The notes: generated by a model from the sequence alone, not told the origin. Positions 19,375-31,095 are shown, counted from the stretch's first letter. The stretch is DNA of 64,000 nt from Moraxella sp. (GCA_030528385.1 JAUMYZ010000004.1:62001-126000); one strand, 5' to 3'. Program-made: numbers and translations.

Positions 19375-20316
19375 TTATCTCTTATTCCACAAAAAATGAG
19401 CCAACCTCTCCAATGCAACATAACTAGCACGTCGAACACCTTCTATTGTATTTGAACCATTATGCGAACCAAAAATACACTGAGGCATAGATCGAAGCAG
19501 TGAATCTTTTGGCAATGGCTCAGTCTCAAAGACATCTAATGCCGCCGCTGCAATATGACCATTTTGCAAAGCAGCTATTAAAGCGGACTCATCAATAAGG
19601 GAGCCACGAGCAACATTTATAATCCGACTGCCAAATTTCAGTGTGCTCAAAATATCAGCATTTAACATATGATAATTGTATTTATTAAGAGCACAAGTAA
19701 AAACTAGAAAATCAAGCTTCTCTAAACCTTCGGGCCAATTTTTACGACTGACATAATTCAATCCCTTATTCCCATTAACATTTGGATCATAAGCAATTAC
19801 ACTCACATCAAATCCCATTAGGCGCTTAGCAATATTATAGCCAATATCTCCAAATCCAACAATACCAATTTTTTTTCCACTCACACTCATACCAATTGGT
19901 TTTGGCCAAGCAAAATTTGTACGAATTTCTCTATCTATATAACAAGTTTGTCGTGCTAAGCCTAATAACAATCCAATGGCAACGTCAGCGACTTCGGCAC
20001 CAAACATATTTGGTGTATTTGTAATAGGTATAGCTAATTTCTTGCAGGCATCAAAATCAACATTATCCACACCAATACCCCATTTTACAGCAGCAGTCAA
20101 CTTACCATTTTTAGCAGCACTAAATACCCTATAAGTTGCAGGGTCATCGCCAATTATCCAACCATCATACAGTGGCAACTGCTCAATCAACTCTTCTTCA
20201 GATAACACCTGCGTAGTCTTAGCAGCAACCAGCTCTAACCCTAATTTTTTTGCAGGATCAATAAACTCATTAAATAAACCCAGCATAGGTGGGCAAGTGA
20301 CTAATACTTTTTTCAT
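19375..20316 (-). CDS. D-isomer specific 2-hydroxyacid dehydrogenase family protein
   Basis: The 313-residue protein belongs to the phosphoglycerate dehydrogenase-like family. Seen are WGIGVDNVDFDACKKLAI, the NAD motif GIVGFGDIGYNIAKRL (G-x-G-x-x-G), NVARGSLIDESAL with the catalytic Arg, the Glu in DVFETEPLP, and GSHNGSNT, where the catalytic His occupies the usual position. The ATG at 20316 has AGGAAT upstream. Enzymes of this family interconvert 2-keto and D-2-hydroxy acids. Next to a CMP-sugar synthetase the substrate could be a sugar-derived keto acid, which would be unusual. SerA itself is unlikely because there is no ACT domain. Confidence 0.8.
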   Translation of the reverse strand: MKKVLVTCPPMLGLFNEFIDPAKKLGLELVAAKTTQVLSEEELIEQLPLYDGWIIGDDPATYRVFSAAKNGKLTAAVKWGIGVDNVDFDACKKLAIPITNTPNMFGAEVADVAIGLLLGLARQTCYIDREIRTNFAWPKPIGMSVSGKKIGIVGFGDIGYNIAKRLMGFDVSVIAYDPNVNGNKGLNYVSRKNWPEGLEKLDFLVFTCALNKYNYHMLNADILSTLKFGSRIINVARGSLIDESALIAALQNGHIAAAALDVFETEPLPKDSLLRSMPQCIFGSHNGSNTIEGVRRASYVALERLAHFLWNKR

Positions 20317-20329
20317 ACAGATATTCCTA

Positions 20330-21037
20330 CTATAAACCAATAAGTCCTTTTTGTAATAAGTAGTGGGCTGTCACTACTGCCCTATCCCAATCATCTGGTG
20401 TATCAATATCAGATGATTCTATTGCTGGCGTAACCATCATTATCGGTTTCTTGCCAATACGAGCATTAGTTTTGGCAAAACTTTCACGAGTAAAAAGATA
20501 TAAATTGGAATTTTCCTCATACCATGGCTCCAAGTTCTGAGTTGGAACAAGGTTATTAGGATCATGATTTATTGGTGAACAATCCTCTCGATAGAAGCGA
20601 GTTTGAATTTTATTTACAGTAAACAATGAGTCTGCTATTTTCGCATCTTGTGCAACTAAAAACTCTGTAATAGCTCTGCTTATTGTCGTTACACTAAGTA
20701 ACGGATTAGTGGTATGTGTCATCAAATATACGTCAGCATCAATATTAGCAATATCATCTGCCAATATCAGATTCATTGATACATCATCACCACGGATTTC
20801 CTCTTTACGATCACGTATTTGTATACGATTAGTTTCTACCAAACCATTCTCAATTAATATACGACGTGCATCTGTATTAATAATTACTTTATCAATTTCT
20901 TCAACAGCAAGTAAACTATCTAAAACCCAACGAAACAACGGCTTTCCACAAAAATTTCTAAAATTTTTACCTTGAACCCTAGTACTATTAGCTTTCATAG
21001 GTAATAATGCTATAATTTTTTTCTTAGCGTTACTCAT
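20330..21037 (-). CDS. Acylneuraminate cytidylyltransferase family protein (CMP-sugar synthetase)
   Basis: The 235-residue protein activates a 2-keto-3-deoxy sugar acid with CTP. It has the family start IIALLPMKANSTRVQGKNF with the Lys and Arg of the CTP site, FCGKPLFRWVLDSL, an INTDA motif and SSDIDTPDDWDRA near the end (metal-binding Asp residues). It is closer to the NeuA/PseF/LegF group than to KdsB, judging by the K-N-F region. No sialic, legionaminic or pseudaminic acid synthase is encoded nearby, so the activated sugar is not known. The ATG at 21037 follows AAGG; a TTG three codons earlier is less likely. Confidence 0.82.
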   Translation of the reverse strand: MSNAKKKIIALLPMKANSTRVQGKNFRNFCGKPLFRWVLDSLLAVEEIDKVIINTDARRILIENGLVETNRIQIRDRKEEIRGDDVSMNLILADDIANIDADVYLMTHTTNPLLSVTTISRAITEFLVAQDAKIADSLFTVNKIQTRFYREDCSPINHDPNNLVPTQNLEPWYEENSNLYLFTRESFAKTNARIGKKPIMMVTPAIESSDIDTPDDWDRAVVTAHYLLQKGLIGL

Positions 21038-21052
21038 AATATTCAACCTTAA

Positions 21053-22720
21053 TTAGCTTAACTTCTTAATATTAGGATAAAAATATTTTTCTTTCTGTCT
21101 ATGTGACAATATTCTATGCTTATGATTTCCTTTATAACTCCCAATATATTGATTACAGCGATATAATACAATATTTTTAAATTCTTTAATTAAAACACCT
21201 TGTCTCTTCGCAATCCTAACATCGGATAAAATACTACTTGCAATATATCTACCCGTATCCAATAGACTAACGTGTACTTCTGGCATAATTGTTTGAAGTG
21301 CTATCGCTTCTCTTTCAAATCGGCGACTAACCTGATCCCAAGATTCATGATGCAAATGATAAACACCAGCATTAGCAATATAAGCGACCCGCCCACCATC
21401 TATGACTAATTTTTTCGCCAAATCAAAATCTTCTAATCCAGTTAGATTCTCATCAAACTTATACTTTTCCCAAAAAATTTTTAGTAGAGCCGCATTTGCA
21501 TTATTACAATAGAAATCTTCCTGTGGTATAGCAGAACTATCAGCAAAATATTTTTCAAATATTTGTATTTCACTAAATTGACTATCATCCCCCCCTAATT
21601 GCTTACCGTAAGCATATTGTGCTTTCCCATCTAGTAATGGTTGACATAGATTTTGCAACCAATATTTATCTTTTGGTATACAATGACCACTAATCATCAC
21701 CAGAATATCACCCACAGCTACCTCACAAGCTCGATTCAGAGACCTACCAAATGAAAATTCTTCTCTTGTAATATGCAAAATATGGCAGTTGAATTGCTGG
21801 GCTATTTGCAATGTTTTATCAGTAGAACCAGAATCAATCAAGACTACTTCCAATCCCAAATCACCAACTTCCTGATCATAAATACTCTCTAACAATTTCT
21901 GTAAATATCTCTCTTCATTCAATGTTCTAATAATAATGCTAATTTTTGGATTTATTAGAGAAATAGATGTAGGATTTAACATCAAACGAAAATCATATTT
22001 TAGTCTTTCATATACTAAGTGAATTTCTTCAGGATACACCGCATTAATGCTAAACATATCCCAATGTACGGGAACAACTTGCTGAATTCTCAACTCTCTT
22101 GCCAGTTCAAACGCTTCCCTGATAGACATATTGCCTATAATACCTCTCCTACTTTTAAAATAATTAATTTCATTAACAGGCAGAAAAGCTGTGTGAATAT
22201 CCTCTTGGCTTAAATACTCAATTAATTCATGACAAGGAGATGTATCTCCTGAAATATAAATATTTTTATCTTGAACACGAAGTATAAATCCAATAAATCT
22301 CCAAGTTCCTTCTTTAGTATATTCAATTTTTGGATGAGCAGCAGGAACAGCTTTTACACTTAAATCTTTCGATAATTTTATCCAATTCTCTGTAGCTAGA
22401 TGTAATCTACTTTCCTCAATTTGCCATTCACGCAAAATATCAAGAACACTAGATGGTCCCATAAATTTTACATGAGACGAGACGCGAGCCAATTTGGGAA
22501 GTGTGTGAGGGTCGCAATGATCAATATGCTCATGAGTAACCAATATCCAATCTGCATCAGTTATACTATCTGGAAGCATAGGAATGGGCAATAACCTTTC
22601 AAGATCTTTGGAATCAAACTCTGCAACAGAGTTTGACAAATAAGGATCAATATAAATTATTGTTGAATTTATATTCATCCTAATGCCTGATTGTCCTAAC
22701 ATTTGTATGGGTATTCTCAT
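21053..22720 (-). CDS. Fusion of a metallo-beta-lactamase fold domain with a GT2 glycosyltransferase
   Basis: The 555-residue protein joins two catalytic domains. Residues 1-245 are a metallo-beta-lactamase fold of the UlaG-like kind: the metal motif H63-E-H65-I-D67-H68, His129, Asp159 in SGDT and His219 in PVHWDMF. From about residue 258 a GT2 domain follows: ISIIIRTLNEERYL, LIDSGSTDKT, a histidine in ISGHCIPKD at the metal-site position, and LTGLEDFDLAKKL. AGGA precedes the ATG at 7 nt. The fusion suggests that a hydrolase or lactonase step and a transfer step act on one glycan intermediate. It is 15 nt behind the DUF115 gene and 15 nt ahead of the CMP-sugar synthetase. Confidence 0.82.
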   Translation of the reverse strand: MRIPIQMLGQSGIRMNINSTIIYIDPYLSNSVAEFDSKDLERLLPIPMLPDSITDADWILVTHEHIDHCDPHTLPKLARVSSHVKFMGPSSVLDILREWQIEESRLHLATENWIKLSKDLSVKAVPAAHPKIEYTKEGTWRFIGFILRVQDKNIYISGDTSPCHELIEYLSQEDIHTAFLPVNEINYFKSRRGIIGNMSIREAFELARELRIQQVVPVHWDMFSINAVYPEEIHLVYERLKYDFRLMLNPTSISLINPKISIIIRTLNEERYLQKLLESIYDQEVGDLGLEVVLIDSGSTDKTLQIAQQFNCHILHITREEFSFGRSLNRACEVAVGDILVMISGHCIPKDKYWLQNLCQPLLDGKAQYAYGKQLGGDDSQFSEIQIFEKYFADSSAIPQEDFYCNNANAALLKIFWEKYKFDENLTGLEDFDLAKKLVIDGGRVAYIANAGVYHLHHESWDQVSRRFEREAIALQTIMPEVHVSLLDTGRYIASSILSDVRIAKRQGVLIKEFKNIVLYRCNQYIGSYKGNHKHRILSHRQKEKYFYPNIKKLS

Positions 22721-22735
22721 ATCTTATTCCTATTA

Positions 22736-23425
22736 TTAAGCATTAAAAAACACTTCTCGATAATCTCTTTTTTGAAATATATGACAATTGCCTTTAAAAG
22801 TAGCATCAATGATTTCTCTACCATTACTCGTAAAAATTTCATCAGCTATTCTATAAAATTTTTCTGCTTTTTTCAAATCGGGATTTTGCCACAATTGATT
22901 TCCAAAATATTCTGGAGAAAAATGATTTTTATCATCCCCCTCTAAAAACTTTACTTCGTTTGGATTTCCCATATAAGAAAAACTATGATCCATTCCAATA
23001 ATTATCACTCTTTTAAAACCCATAAAGTATGCTATCTGCAGACAAGCATATGTTACCGTAAAGCCCTCATTAACACCATAACTAATGTCTTTAAAAAAAG
23101 AAACTCTTGGATTATCTGTATCAATATGATAAGTTAATGCATTTTCTAGTAACAAACTCTTATTACGCCTACTAATAAATTTAACACATGATAAAGACCT
23201 AATTTGTTCAACAGATTGCCTTATTACCAAGTCATTTATAGCAACATAATACTTAGGATAAAAATTAAATTTTTTAAAACCCAAATATATTTTATTCATA
23301 CCAATAACGATATGTTCTTTTAAGAAGTCTAAATTCATTTCATTTAATGAATAGCCATTTGCTAGTAAAACAACGGTCTCACCCAAGTGCAAATTATGAA
23401 ATCTACTCAATCTATCCGTAATCAT
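22736..23425 (-). CDS. DUF115-type protein, possible CMP-sugar dependent glycosyltransferase
   Basis: The 229-residue protein starts with a Rossmann-like stretch (GETVVLLANGYSLNEMNLDF at 15-34). It contains GFTVTYACLQIAYFMGFKRV and IIGMDHSFSYMG at about 150-180, followed by HFSPEYFG. This pattern matches the DUF115/MptE-like group, which includes parts of flagellin-glycosylating Maf proteins and is distantly like GT42 sialyltransferases. It lies in front of genes that activate a CMP-sugar, which fits. The ribosome-binding site is weak. The identification is from motif shape, so function remains an inference. Confidence 0.6.
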   Translation of the reverse strand: MITDRLSRFHNLHLGETVVLLANGYSLNEMNLDFLKEHIVIGMNKIYLGFKKFNFYPKYYVAINDLVIRQSVEQIRSLSCVKFISRRNKSLLLENALTYHIDTDNPRVSFFKDISYGVNEGFTVTYACLQIAYFMGFKRVIIIGMDHSFSYMGNPNEVKFLEGDDKNHFSPEYFGNQLWQNPDLKKAEKFYRIADEIFTSNGREIIDATFKGNCHIFQKRDYREVFFNA

Positions 23426-23449
23426 ATATTGCGAACAATTTAACCATTC

Positions 23450-25207
23450 TTATTTCTTAAACCCAACAATCTCTCTGCCCAATTTCACAGGCAAATCCAA
23501 GACATTTTTTGGCGATTTTACACCATCCACCAAAGTTTTGCCCAATTTGTAAGACAAATGCTTTTTCACTTTTTCCGCTTCATAGGAATCTTGATATTCT
23601 TCAACTGGTGGCAGTTCACCTTGGGTGCTTTGTTGTTTTTGAAACGCCCGATACTCTTGCGCCAAAGCAAGTGGCAATTTTGCCAAGTCTTTTGTGGATT
23701 TAGAATGACTCACCATTGTGGCACCCAGACGATAAGGTAAGTCTTGCTTCACCCTGTCTGCCGCCCCATAATAAACAGGTTTGACAGGCTTAGGTGTTTC
23801 CTGTGCAGATTTTAAACGTTGATTTTCTAGATAATATCTTTCTAGCTCTTCTTGCACCTGATGCAGTTGCGTGATTAATAATTCGTTTTCTTGCTGCACA
23901 CCTTTAGAAGCTTTTTGAGCCTGTTGCTGATATTCATTGATTTGCTTTTCAAGTTGCTGCTTTGCTTTGCTTAATTGCTCAACTTGTTTTTTGTGTTCAT
24001 TCGCAATTTGCTCCGCCTTTTGTTTGGCCTGATTTAAACTCTCAGCTTGCTTTTTTTGCTCTTCAGCAGTTTTTTTGACAGACTGGATTTCTTGAGTTGC
24101 ATTTTTTAATTTATCTTGATTATTTTGATTTTCAAGATAATATTTTTCCAACTCTTCTTGCACCTGATGCAGTTGCGTGATTAATAATTCGTTTTCTTGT
24201 TCAATGCTTTTTAGTCGCTCATTTTTCCCATCAAGGCTTTCTTTGTCCTTATCATGGCTTTGTTGAGCTTGACTAAGTTGTTTTTGCCAATTCTGCTCCT
24301 TTTGCAAATAAGCATCTTGATTGGCAATCAATTTTTCTTTTGCAGTCTCAAGTTCGCTCTTTTCTTTTAGCACAGACTTTAATAAATCCAAATCTGTTCG
24401 TGCAGATGGCATATGCACCCAAGGCATGTTGGCAGTCTCTTGCAACATATCCAACATTGTCGCCACGTTATTTTTATTGGTCAATAATTTGTCTATAAAA
24501 AAAGCAGCAATTTCAGAAATACCCAATTGCTCATTTGCACAAACCTGTAATTGACTGCCATCTATCACATCAAATTGCCATTCAATTTTTTGGGCGACAG
24601 AATCAACATAACTTGGCGCTGAACGAATCACTTGCTCGCCATTCACCAAAATACAACGTTCTGGATATTTTTTATAAAAGTCAAGCAATGCTTGATTGTA
24701 AGCCAGCCAATCACCCAACAATTCATCAAAGGTGCTCTCAGTCAAATCGTCAATGGCCATAGAACTAATGGCACTTTCAAGCAAAAAATGCGGTCTGTCA
24801 TAAGTCAAAACAAATGCGATTTCTTCGTCAAATTGCGCCCAATATTCAAGCAGTTTTATTGCTTCACTGTCTGACCAACCCCACAATGGTTTGTCTGCAT
24901 TGGCCAAAATCAAATCAAATACCAAATTGTCCCACATTTTTTTGGGTGTTTTCTGGGCATATTTATCCGCAATAACAACTGTATTGCTTTTGGGCACAAC
25001 TTTTGTTTTATTATTTTTGTGATGGGTGATGGCTCTGGTATAAGATGGTTTGCTGTTGGTGGCTTGAACAATCTTTTGGTTAATTTGTTGCGGGGTCATT
25101 TGATAGTGATGAGACAAACCAGCACTTGCCATACCGCACAGCTGCAATATCTCTTCTAATTTTTTGTAATGAGAGTTTTGATGACCAACAATTAAAATTT
25201 TATTCAT
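23450..25207 (-). CDS. Coiled-coil protein with sulfotransferase-like N-terminus and duplicated C-terminal motifs
   Basis: The 585-residue protein starts MNKILIVGHQNSHYKKLEEIL. Residues 1-260 recall sulfotransferase-like domains of polysaccharide loci (ADKPLWGWSDSEAIKLLEYW). Residues 265-465 are a Gln/Glu/Lys-rich coiled coil with two copies of QENELLITQLHQVQEELE at about 340 and 440. The C-terminus carries two copies of an R/K-V-K-x-x-L-x-Y-(R/K)-L-G motif (near 485 and 550). Such motifs recur in surface-polysaccharide proteins. It is the first gene of the unit and follows its own promoter. A scaffold role for the glycosyltransferases is possible but unproven. Confidence 0.65.
   Translation of the reverse strand: MNKILIVGHQNSHYKKLEEILQLCGMASAGLSHHYQMTPQQINQKIVQATNSKPSYTRAITHHKNNKTKVVPKSNTVVIADKYAQKTPKKMWDNLVFDLILANADKPLWGWSDSEAIKLLEYWAQFDEEIAFVLTYDRPHFLLESAISSMAIDDLTESTFDELLGDWLAYNQALLDFYKKYPERCILVNGEQVIRSAPSYVDSVAQKIEWQFDVIDGSQLQVCANEQLGISEIAAFFIDKLLTNKNNVATMLDMLQETANMPWVHMPSARTDLDLLKSVLKEKSELETAKEKLIANQDAYLQKEQNWQKQLSQAQQSHDKDKESLDGKNERLKSIEQENELLITQLHQVQEELEKYYLENQNNQDKLKNATQEIQSVKKTAEEQKKQAESLNQAKQKAEQIANEHKKQVEQLSKAKQQLEKQINEYQQQAQKASKGVQQENELLITQLHQVQEELERYYLENQRLKSAQETPKPVKPVYYGAADRVKQDLPYRLGATMVSHSKSTKDLAKLPLALAQEYRAFQKQQSTQGELPPVEEYQDSYEAEKVKKHLSYKLGKTLVDGVKSPKNVLDLPVKLGREIVGFKK
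23821..24199 (-). repeat. Direct repeat inside the coiled-coil gene (two 73-nt copies)
   Basis: Copies at 23821-23893 and 24127-24199 match at 69 of 73 positions by eye; the last 48 nt are identical. Both encode the QENELLITQLHQVQEELE(K/R)YYLENQ element in the same frame. This suggests a recent internal duplication or recombination between copies. Confidence 0.9.
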
Positions 25208-25257
25208 AAAACGAGCCTATAAAACCCAATATTCTAAATTGGCATAAATACACTGTT

Positions 25258-25286
25258 ATTATAAAGGATTTAAACATTATCGTCCA
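25258..25286 (-). promoter_or_regulatory. Candidate sigma-70 promoter of the 16-25 kb glycan unit
   Basis: On the minus strand TGGACG (25281-25286), a 17-nt spacer and a perfect TATAAT (25258-25263) point to the coiled-coil gene, with a leader of about 45 nt. It lies just after the lpdA terminator, so the glycan unit is probably transcribed independently of lpdA. Confidence 0.6.
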
Positions 25287-25296
25287 TCATTATTTC

Positions 25297-25328
25297 AAAA
25301 CCCAAACAGCACACACCGTTTGGGTTTT
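25297..25328. terminator. Hairpin terminator after lpdA, with T-runs both ways
   Basis: AAAACCCAAAC (25297-25307) pairs with GTTTGGGTTTT (25318-25328) around a 10-nt loop. It lies 19 nt past the lpdA stop and should end the sucAB-lpdA transcript. Confidence 0.7.
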
Positions 25329-25346
25329 TATTAAGGCAAAATATGA

Positions 25347-28074
<2,728 letters not shown>

Positions 28075-28138
28075 AATAAACTCCAAATTTTAATATAAAC
28101 CATGCCAAAAGCTCATGCGCTCTTGGCAAAATTAAGTC

Positions 28139-30979
28139 TTACAACGCTTCAACAGACACATTCAAAGCATTGGCAATAAGTGCTTTTTGTTCGGCGTTGT
28201 GCATTTTTGGTGAGCCTGTGGCAGGCGCGGCAGCCGATGGGCGAGCTGACGGCTTAATCACCTTGGCATCGGTCAGATGTTCATCAACCAAGCCATACAA
28301 GTGCGGTGCTAAGTATAGCCATGCCCCTTGGTTCAGCGGCTCTTCTTGTGTCCACATGATTTGTTCAAGATTTGGATATTTGGCAAGTTCAGCGACGATA
28401 CGCTCTTTGGGCAGTGGGTAGAGCTGCTCAATACGCACAATCGCCACATCATCAATGCCAAGTTTGCGGCGAGCTTCTAACAGCTCATAATACACCTTGC
28501 CGCCACACAGCACCAAACGCACCACTTTGCTGTTGTCTAGCGTGTCAATCTCAGGCAACACCGTCTCAAACTTGCCATGCACCAACTCATCAAGCATGGA
28601 CGTGGCAAGGGGGTGGCGAAGCAAGGATTTTGGCGACATCACCACCAAAGGTTTACGGATTGGGCGCACCACCTGACGGCGTAGGGCATGGAAAATCTGG
28701 GCAGGCGTGGTGGGGGTAATCACTTGCATATTGTCTTCGGCACACAGCTGTAAAAAACGCTCCAAACGTGCCGATGAATGCTCAGGACCTTGACCTTCAA
28801 AGCCATGTGGCAGTAGCATGGTCAAACCACAGACACGTTGCCATTTGGTTTCGCCAGATGAGATAAACTGGTCAATCACCACCTGAGCACCGTTAGCAAA
28901 GTCGCCAAACTGGGCTTCCCAAACAATCAACGCGTTGGGCACGGTGGTGGCATAACCGTATTCAAAAGCAAGCACCGCTTCTTCGGACAGTAGCGAGTTA
29001 TACGTGGCAAAACGGGCTTGATTTTCGCTGATGTGTTGCAGCGGAATGTACATACTGCCGTCTTTCATGTTAAACAGCTCTGAATGACGGTGGCTAAACG
29101 TGCCACGTCCCACGTCTTCACCCGTAATACGCACCAGCGAGCCTTCGTCTACAAGACTGGCATACGCCAAGGTTTCAGCCGCCCCCCAGTTCATTGGCTC
29201 TTTGCCAGTTTGCATATTTAGACGCTGTTCTATCACTTTGGCAACTTGGCGTTGTAGCTCAAAGCCTTCGGGGATTTTTGCCATCGCTTGGGCATAGGAT
29301 TTAAGTTTATCGGCAGGCACGCCCGTTTGCCAGTCGTCTTCTAGGCTATGACCCAAATACGGCTTCCAGTCTACAAACAATGCGGTGTCAGGCTCTTTGG
29401 CAAGCCCTTGTGCCACATCATCGCCGTTGTCTAAGGCAATGCGATACGCGTCTTCTATTTGGCTGGCTTGTTCGGCGGTCAATACGCCTTCTTGGACAAG
29501 TTTGTTGGCGTATTGGGTGCGCGTGGTGGGCAATTTTTTGATGATTTGATACATCAAGGGCTGCGTTGCCATCGGCTCATCAGATTCGTTATGACCGTTG
29601 CGGCGATAGCAGACAATGTCTAACACCACGTCTTTGCCAAATTCGGTGCGATAGTCCAGCACCAGCTGACTGGCAAAAACGACGGCTTCGGGGTCGTCGC
29701 CATTGACGTGCAACACAGGGGCGTGCACCATTTTGGCAACGTCTGTGCAGTACTCGGTAGAGCGAGCGTCTTCGGGGCGAGACGTGGTAAAGCCCACTTG
29801 GTTGTTAATGACCAAATGCACCGTTCCGCCTGTTTTGTAGGCACGGGTTTGCGACATTTGGAAAGTTTCTTGGTTTACCCCTTGACCTGCAAAGGCAGCA
29901 TCGCCATGCACCACAATCGGCAACACAGTACTGTTGTCAATGTCATAGCCGTACTTTTCACTGCGGCGGGCTTGACGAGCACGCACCGAACCGAGCATGA
30001 CAGGCGAGACGATTTCTAGGTGCGATGGGTTATAAGCCAGTGCCAAATGCAATTCACCACCTTTGGTGATGACGTTGGAGCTAAATCCGTTGTGGTATTT
30101 AACATCGCCTGAACCTGTGGTGGGCTGGATTTTGCCATCAAATTCATCAAACAGCACTGATGGGTTTTTACCCATGATATTAACCAGCAAATTCAAGCGT
30201 CCACGGTGTGCCATGCCGATGACCACTTCTTTAGCACCATAAGTGCCCACACGCTGAATCATCTCATGCACCGATGGGATAAAGCTCTCACCGCCTTCTA
30301 AGCCAAAGCGTTTGACGCCTGTGTATTTACGAGCCAAATACTTTTCTAGTCCTTCAGCGGCGGTTAGGCGCTCCAAGATTTCAAGTTTCTTTTCTTTGTC
30401 AAAGTTGATGTGGCCTTGGTTGGATTCAATGTAGTTTTCAATCCATTTTTTTTCGGTGGCGGTAAAGACGTGCATATATTCATAGCCAATACTGCCACAA
30501 TAAATCCGCTCACAAATCTCAATAATTTCACGCAAGGTGGCTTCGGATTTGCCAATGTACATCAGCGTGGTGGGAAACACCGTGTCCAAATCCAGCTCGG
30601 ACAAGCCATGATATTGTAAGGTCAAATCTTCAATGGCTTCCCGTTTTTGTAGTCCCAAGGGGTCAAGTTTGGCTTTGCGATGACCACGGCGACGATAGGC
30701 ACTGATGAGCTGCTGCACCGCCATTTGCTTGGGGTCGGAACTAACACCAGTCTGCACCACAGGGCGGGCATTGGTTTGGTTGCGTGCCAAAAGTAAAAAC
30801 TGCTCTTTAATCGCATTATGGGGTGCGTCGGTTGCTTGCGCATATTGGGCAAAATAGGCTTGCCACTCTTGGCTTACGCTATTTTTGTCCGCTAAATAGT
30901 CTTCGTACAATGTTTCAATATACGCCGCACCATCGGCTGCCAGCTCAGTGTTTTGGTATGCTGTGATGTTTTTGGTCAT
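28139..30979 (-). CDS. sucA: 2-oxoglutarate dehydrogenase E1 component
   Basis: The 946-residue thiamine-diphosphate enzyme decarboxylates 2-oxoglutarate and passes the succinyl group to SucB. It has the N-terminal E2-binding helix (AAYIETLYEDYLADK), the IGMAHRGRLN block, the ThDP-binding HGDAAFAGQGVNQET, RRNGHNESDEP, and the transketolase-like LLPHGFEGQGPEHSSAR. Length is normal. The ATG is 64 nt ahead of sucB in the operon sense. A promoter and a Fur-box match lie upstream, suggesting iron-linked control. Confidence 0.97.
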   Translation of the reverse strand: MTKNITAYQNTELAADGAAYIETLYEDYLADKNSVSQEWQAYFAQYAQATDAPHNAIKEQFLLLARNQTNARPVVQTGVSSDPKQMAVQQLISAYRRRGHRKAKLDPLGLQKREAIEDLTLQYHGLSELDLDTVFPTTLMYIGKSEATLREIIEICERIYCGSIGYEYMHVFTATEKKWIENYIESNQGHINFDKEKKLEILERLTAAEGLEKYLARKYTGVKRFGLEGGESFIPSVHEMIQRVGTYGAKEVVIGMAHRGRLNLLVNIMGKNPSVLFDEFDGKIQPTTGSGDVKYHNGFSSNVITKGGELHLALAYNPSHLEIVSPVMLGSVRARQARRSEKYGYDIDNSTVLPIVVHGDAAFAGQGVNQETFQMSQTRAYKTGGTVHLVINNQVGFTTSRPEDARSTEYCTDVAKMVHAPVLHVNGDDPEAVVFASQLVLDYRTEFGKDVVLDIVCYRRNGHNESDEPMATQPLMYQIIKKLPTTRTQYANKLVQEGVLTAEQASQIEDAYRIALDNGDDVAQGLAKEPDTALFVDWKPYLGHSLEDDWQTGVPADKLKSYAQAMAKIPEGFELQRQVAKVIEQRLNMQTGKEPMNWGAAETLAYASLVDEGSLVRITGEDVGRGTFSHRHSELFNMKDGSMYIPLQHISENQARFATYNSLLSEEAVLAFEYGYATTVPNALIVWEAQFGDFANGAQVVIDQFISSGETKWQRVCGLTMLLPHGFEGQGPEHSSARLERFLQLCAEDNMQVITPTTPAQIFHALRRQVVRPIRKPLVVMSPKSLLRHPLATSMLDELVHGKFETVLPEIDTLDNSKVVRLVLCGGKVYYELLEARRKLGIDDVAIVRIEQLYPLPKERIVAELAKYPNLEQIMWTQEEPLNQGAWLYLAPHLYGLVDEHLTDAKVIKPSARPSAAAPATGSPKMHNAEQKALIANALNVSVEAL

Positions 30980-31021
30980 GATTTGCCACTCTTCTTTGAC
31001 TGCTTATCCAAATGGCATTTG

Positions 31022-31040
31022 GATAATGATAATTACTATG
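31022..31040. promoter_or_regulatory. Fur-box-like operator before sucA
   Basis: GATAATGATAATTACTATG agrees with the 19-bp consensus GATAATGATAATCATTATC at 16 positions. It lies 43-61 nt upstream of the sucA ATG and downstream of the predicted -10, where Fur binding would block transcription. Confidence 0.6.
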
Positions 31041-31066
31041 CCACACAAAAAAGGCATATCCCGCAT

Positions 31067-31095
31067 AGTGTACGTCATTTATGTCAAGATAACAA
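31067..31095 (-). promoter_or_regulatory. Candidate sigma-70 promoter for sucAB-lpdA
   Basis: On the minus strand TTGTTA (31090-31095), a 17-nt spacer and TACACT (31067-31072) face sucA. The rest of the 400-nt gap (30980-31381) holds the Fur-like site, this promoter and the sdh terminator; no gene was seen in it. Confidence 0.5.
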
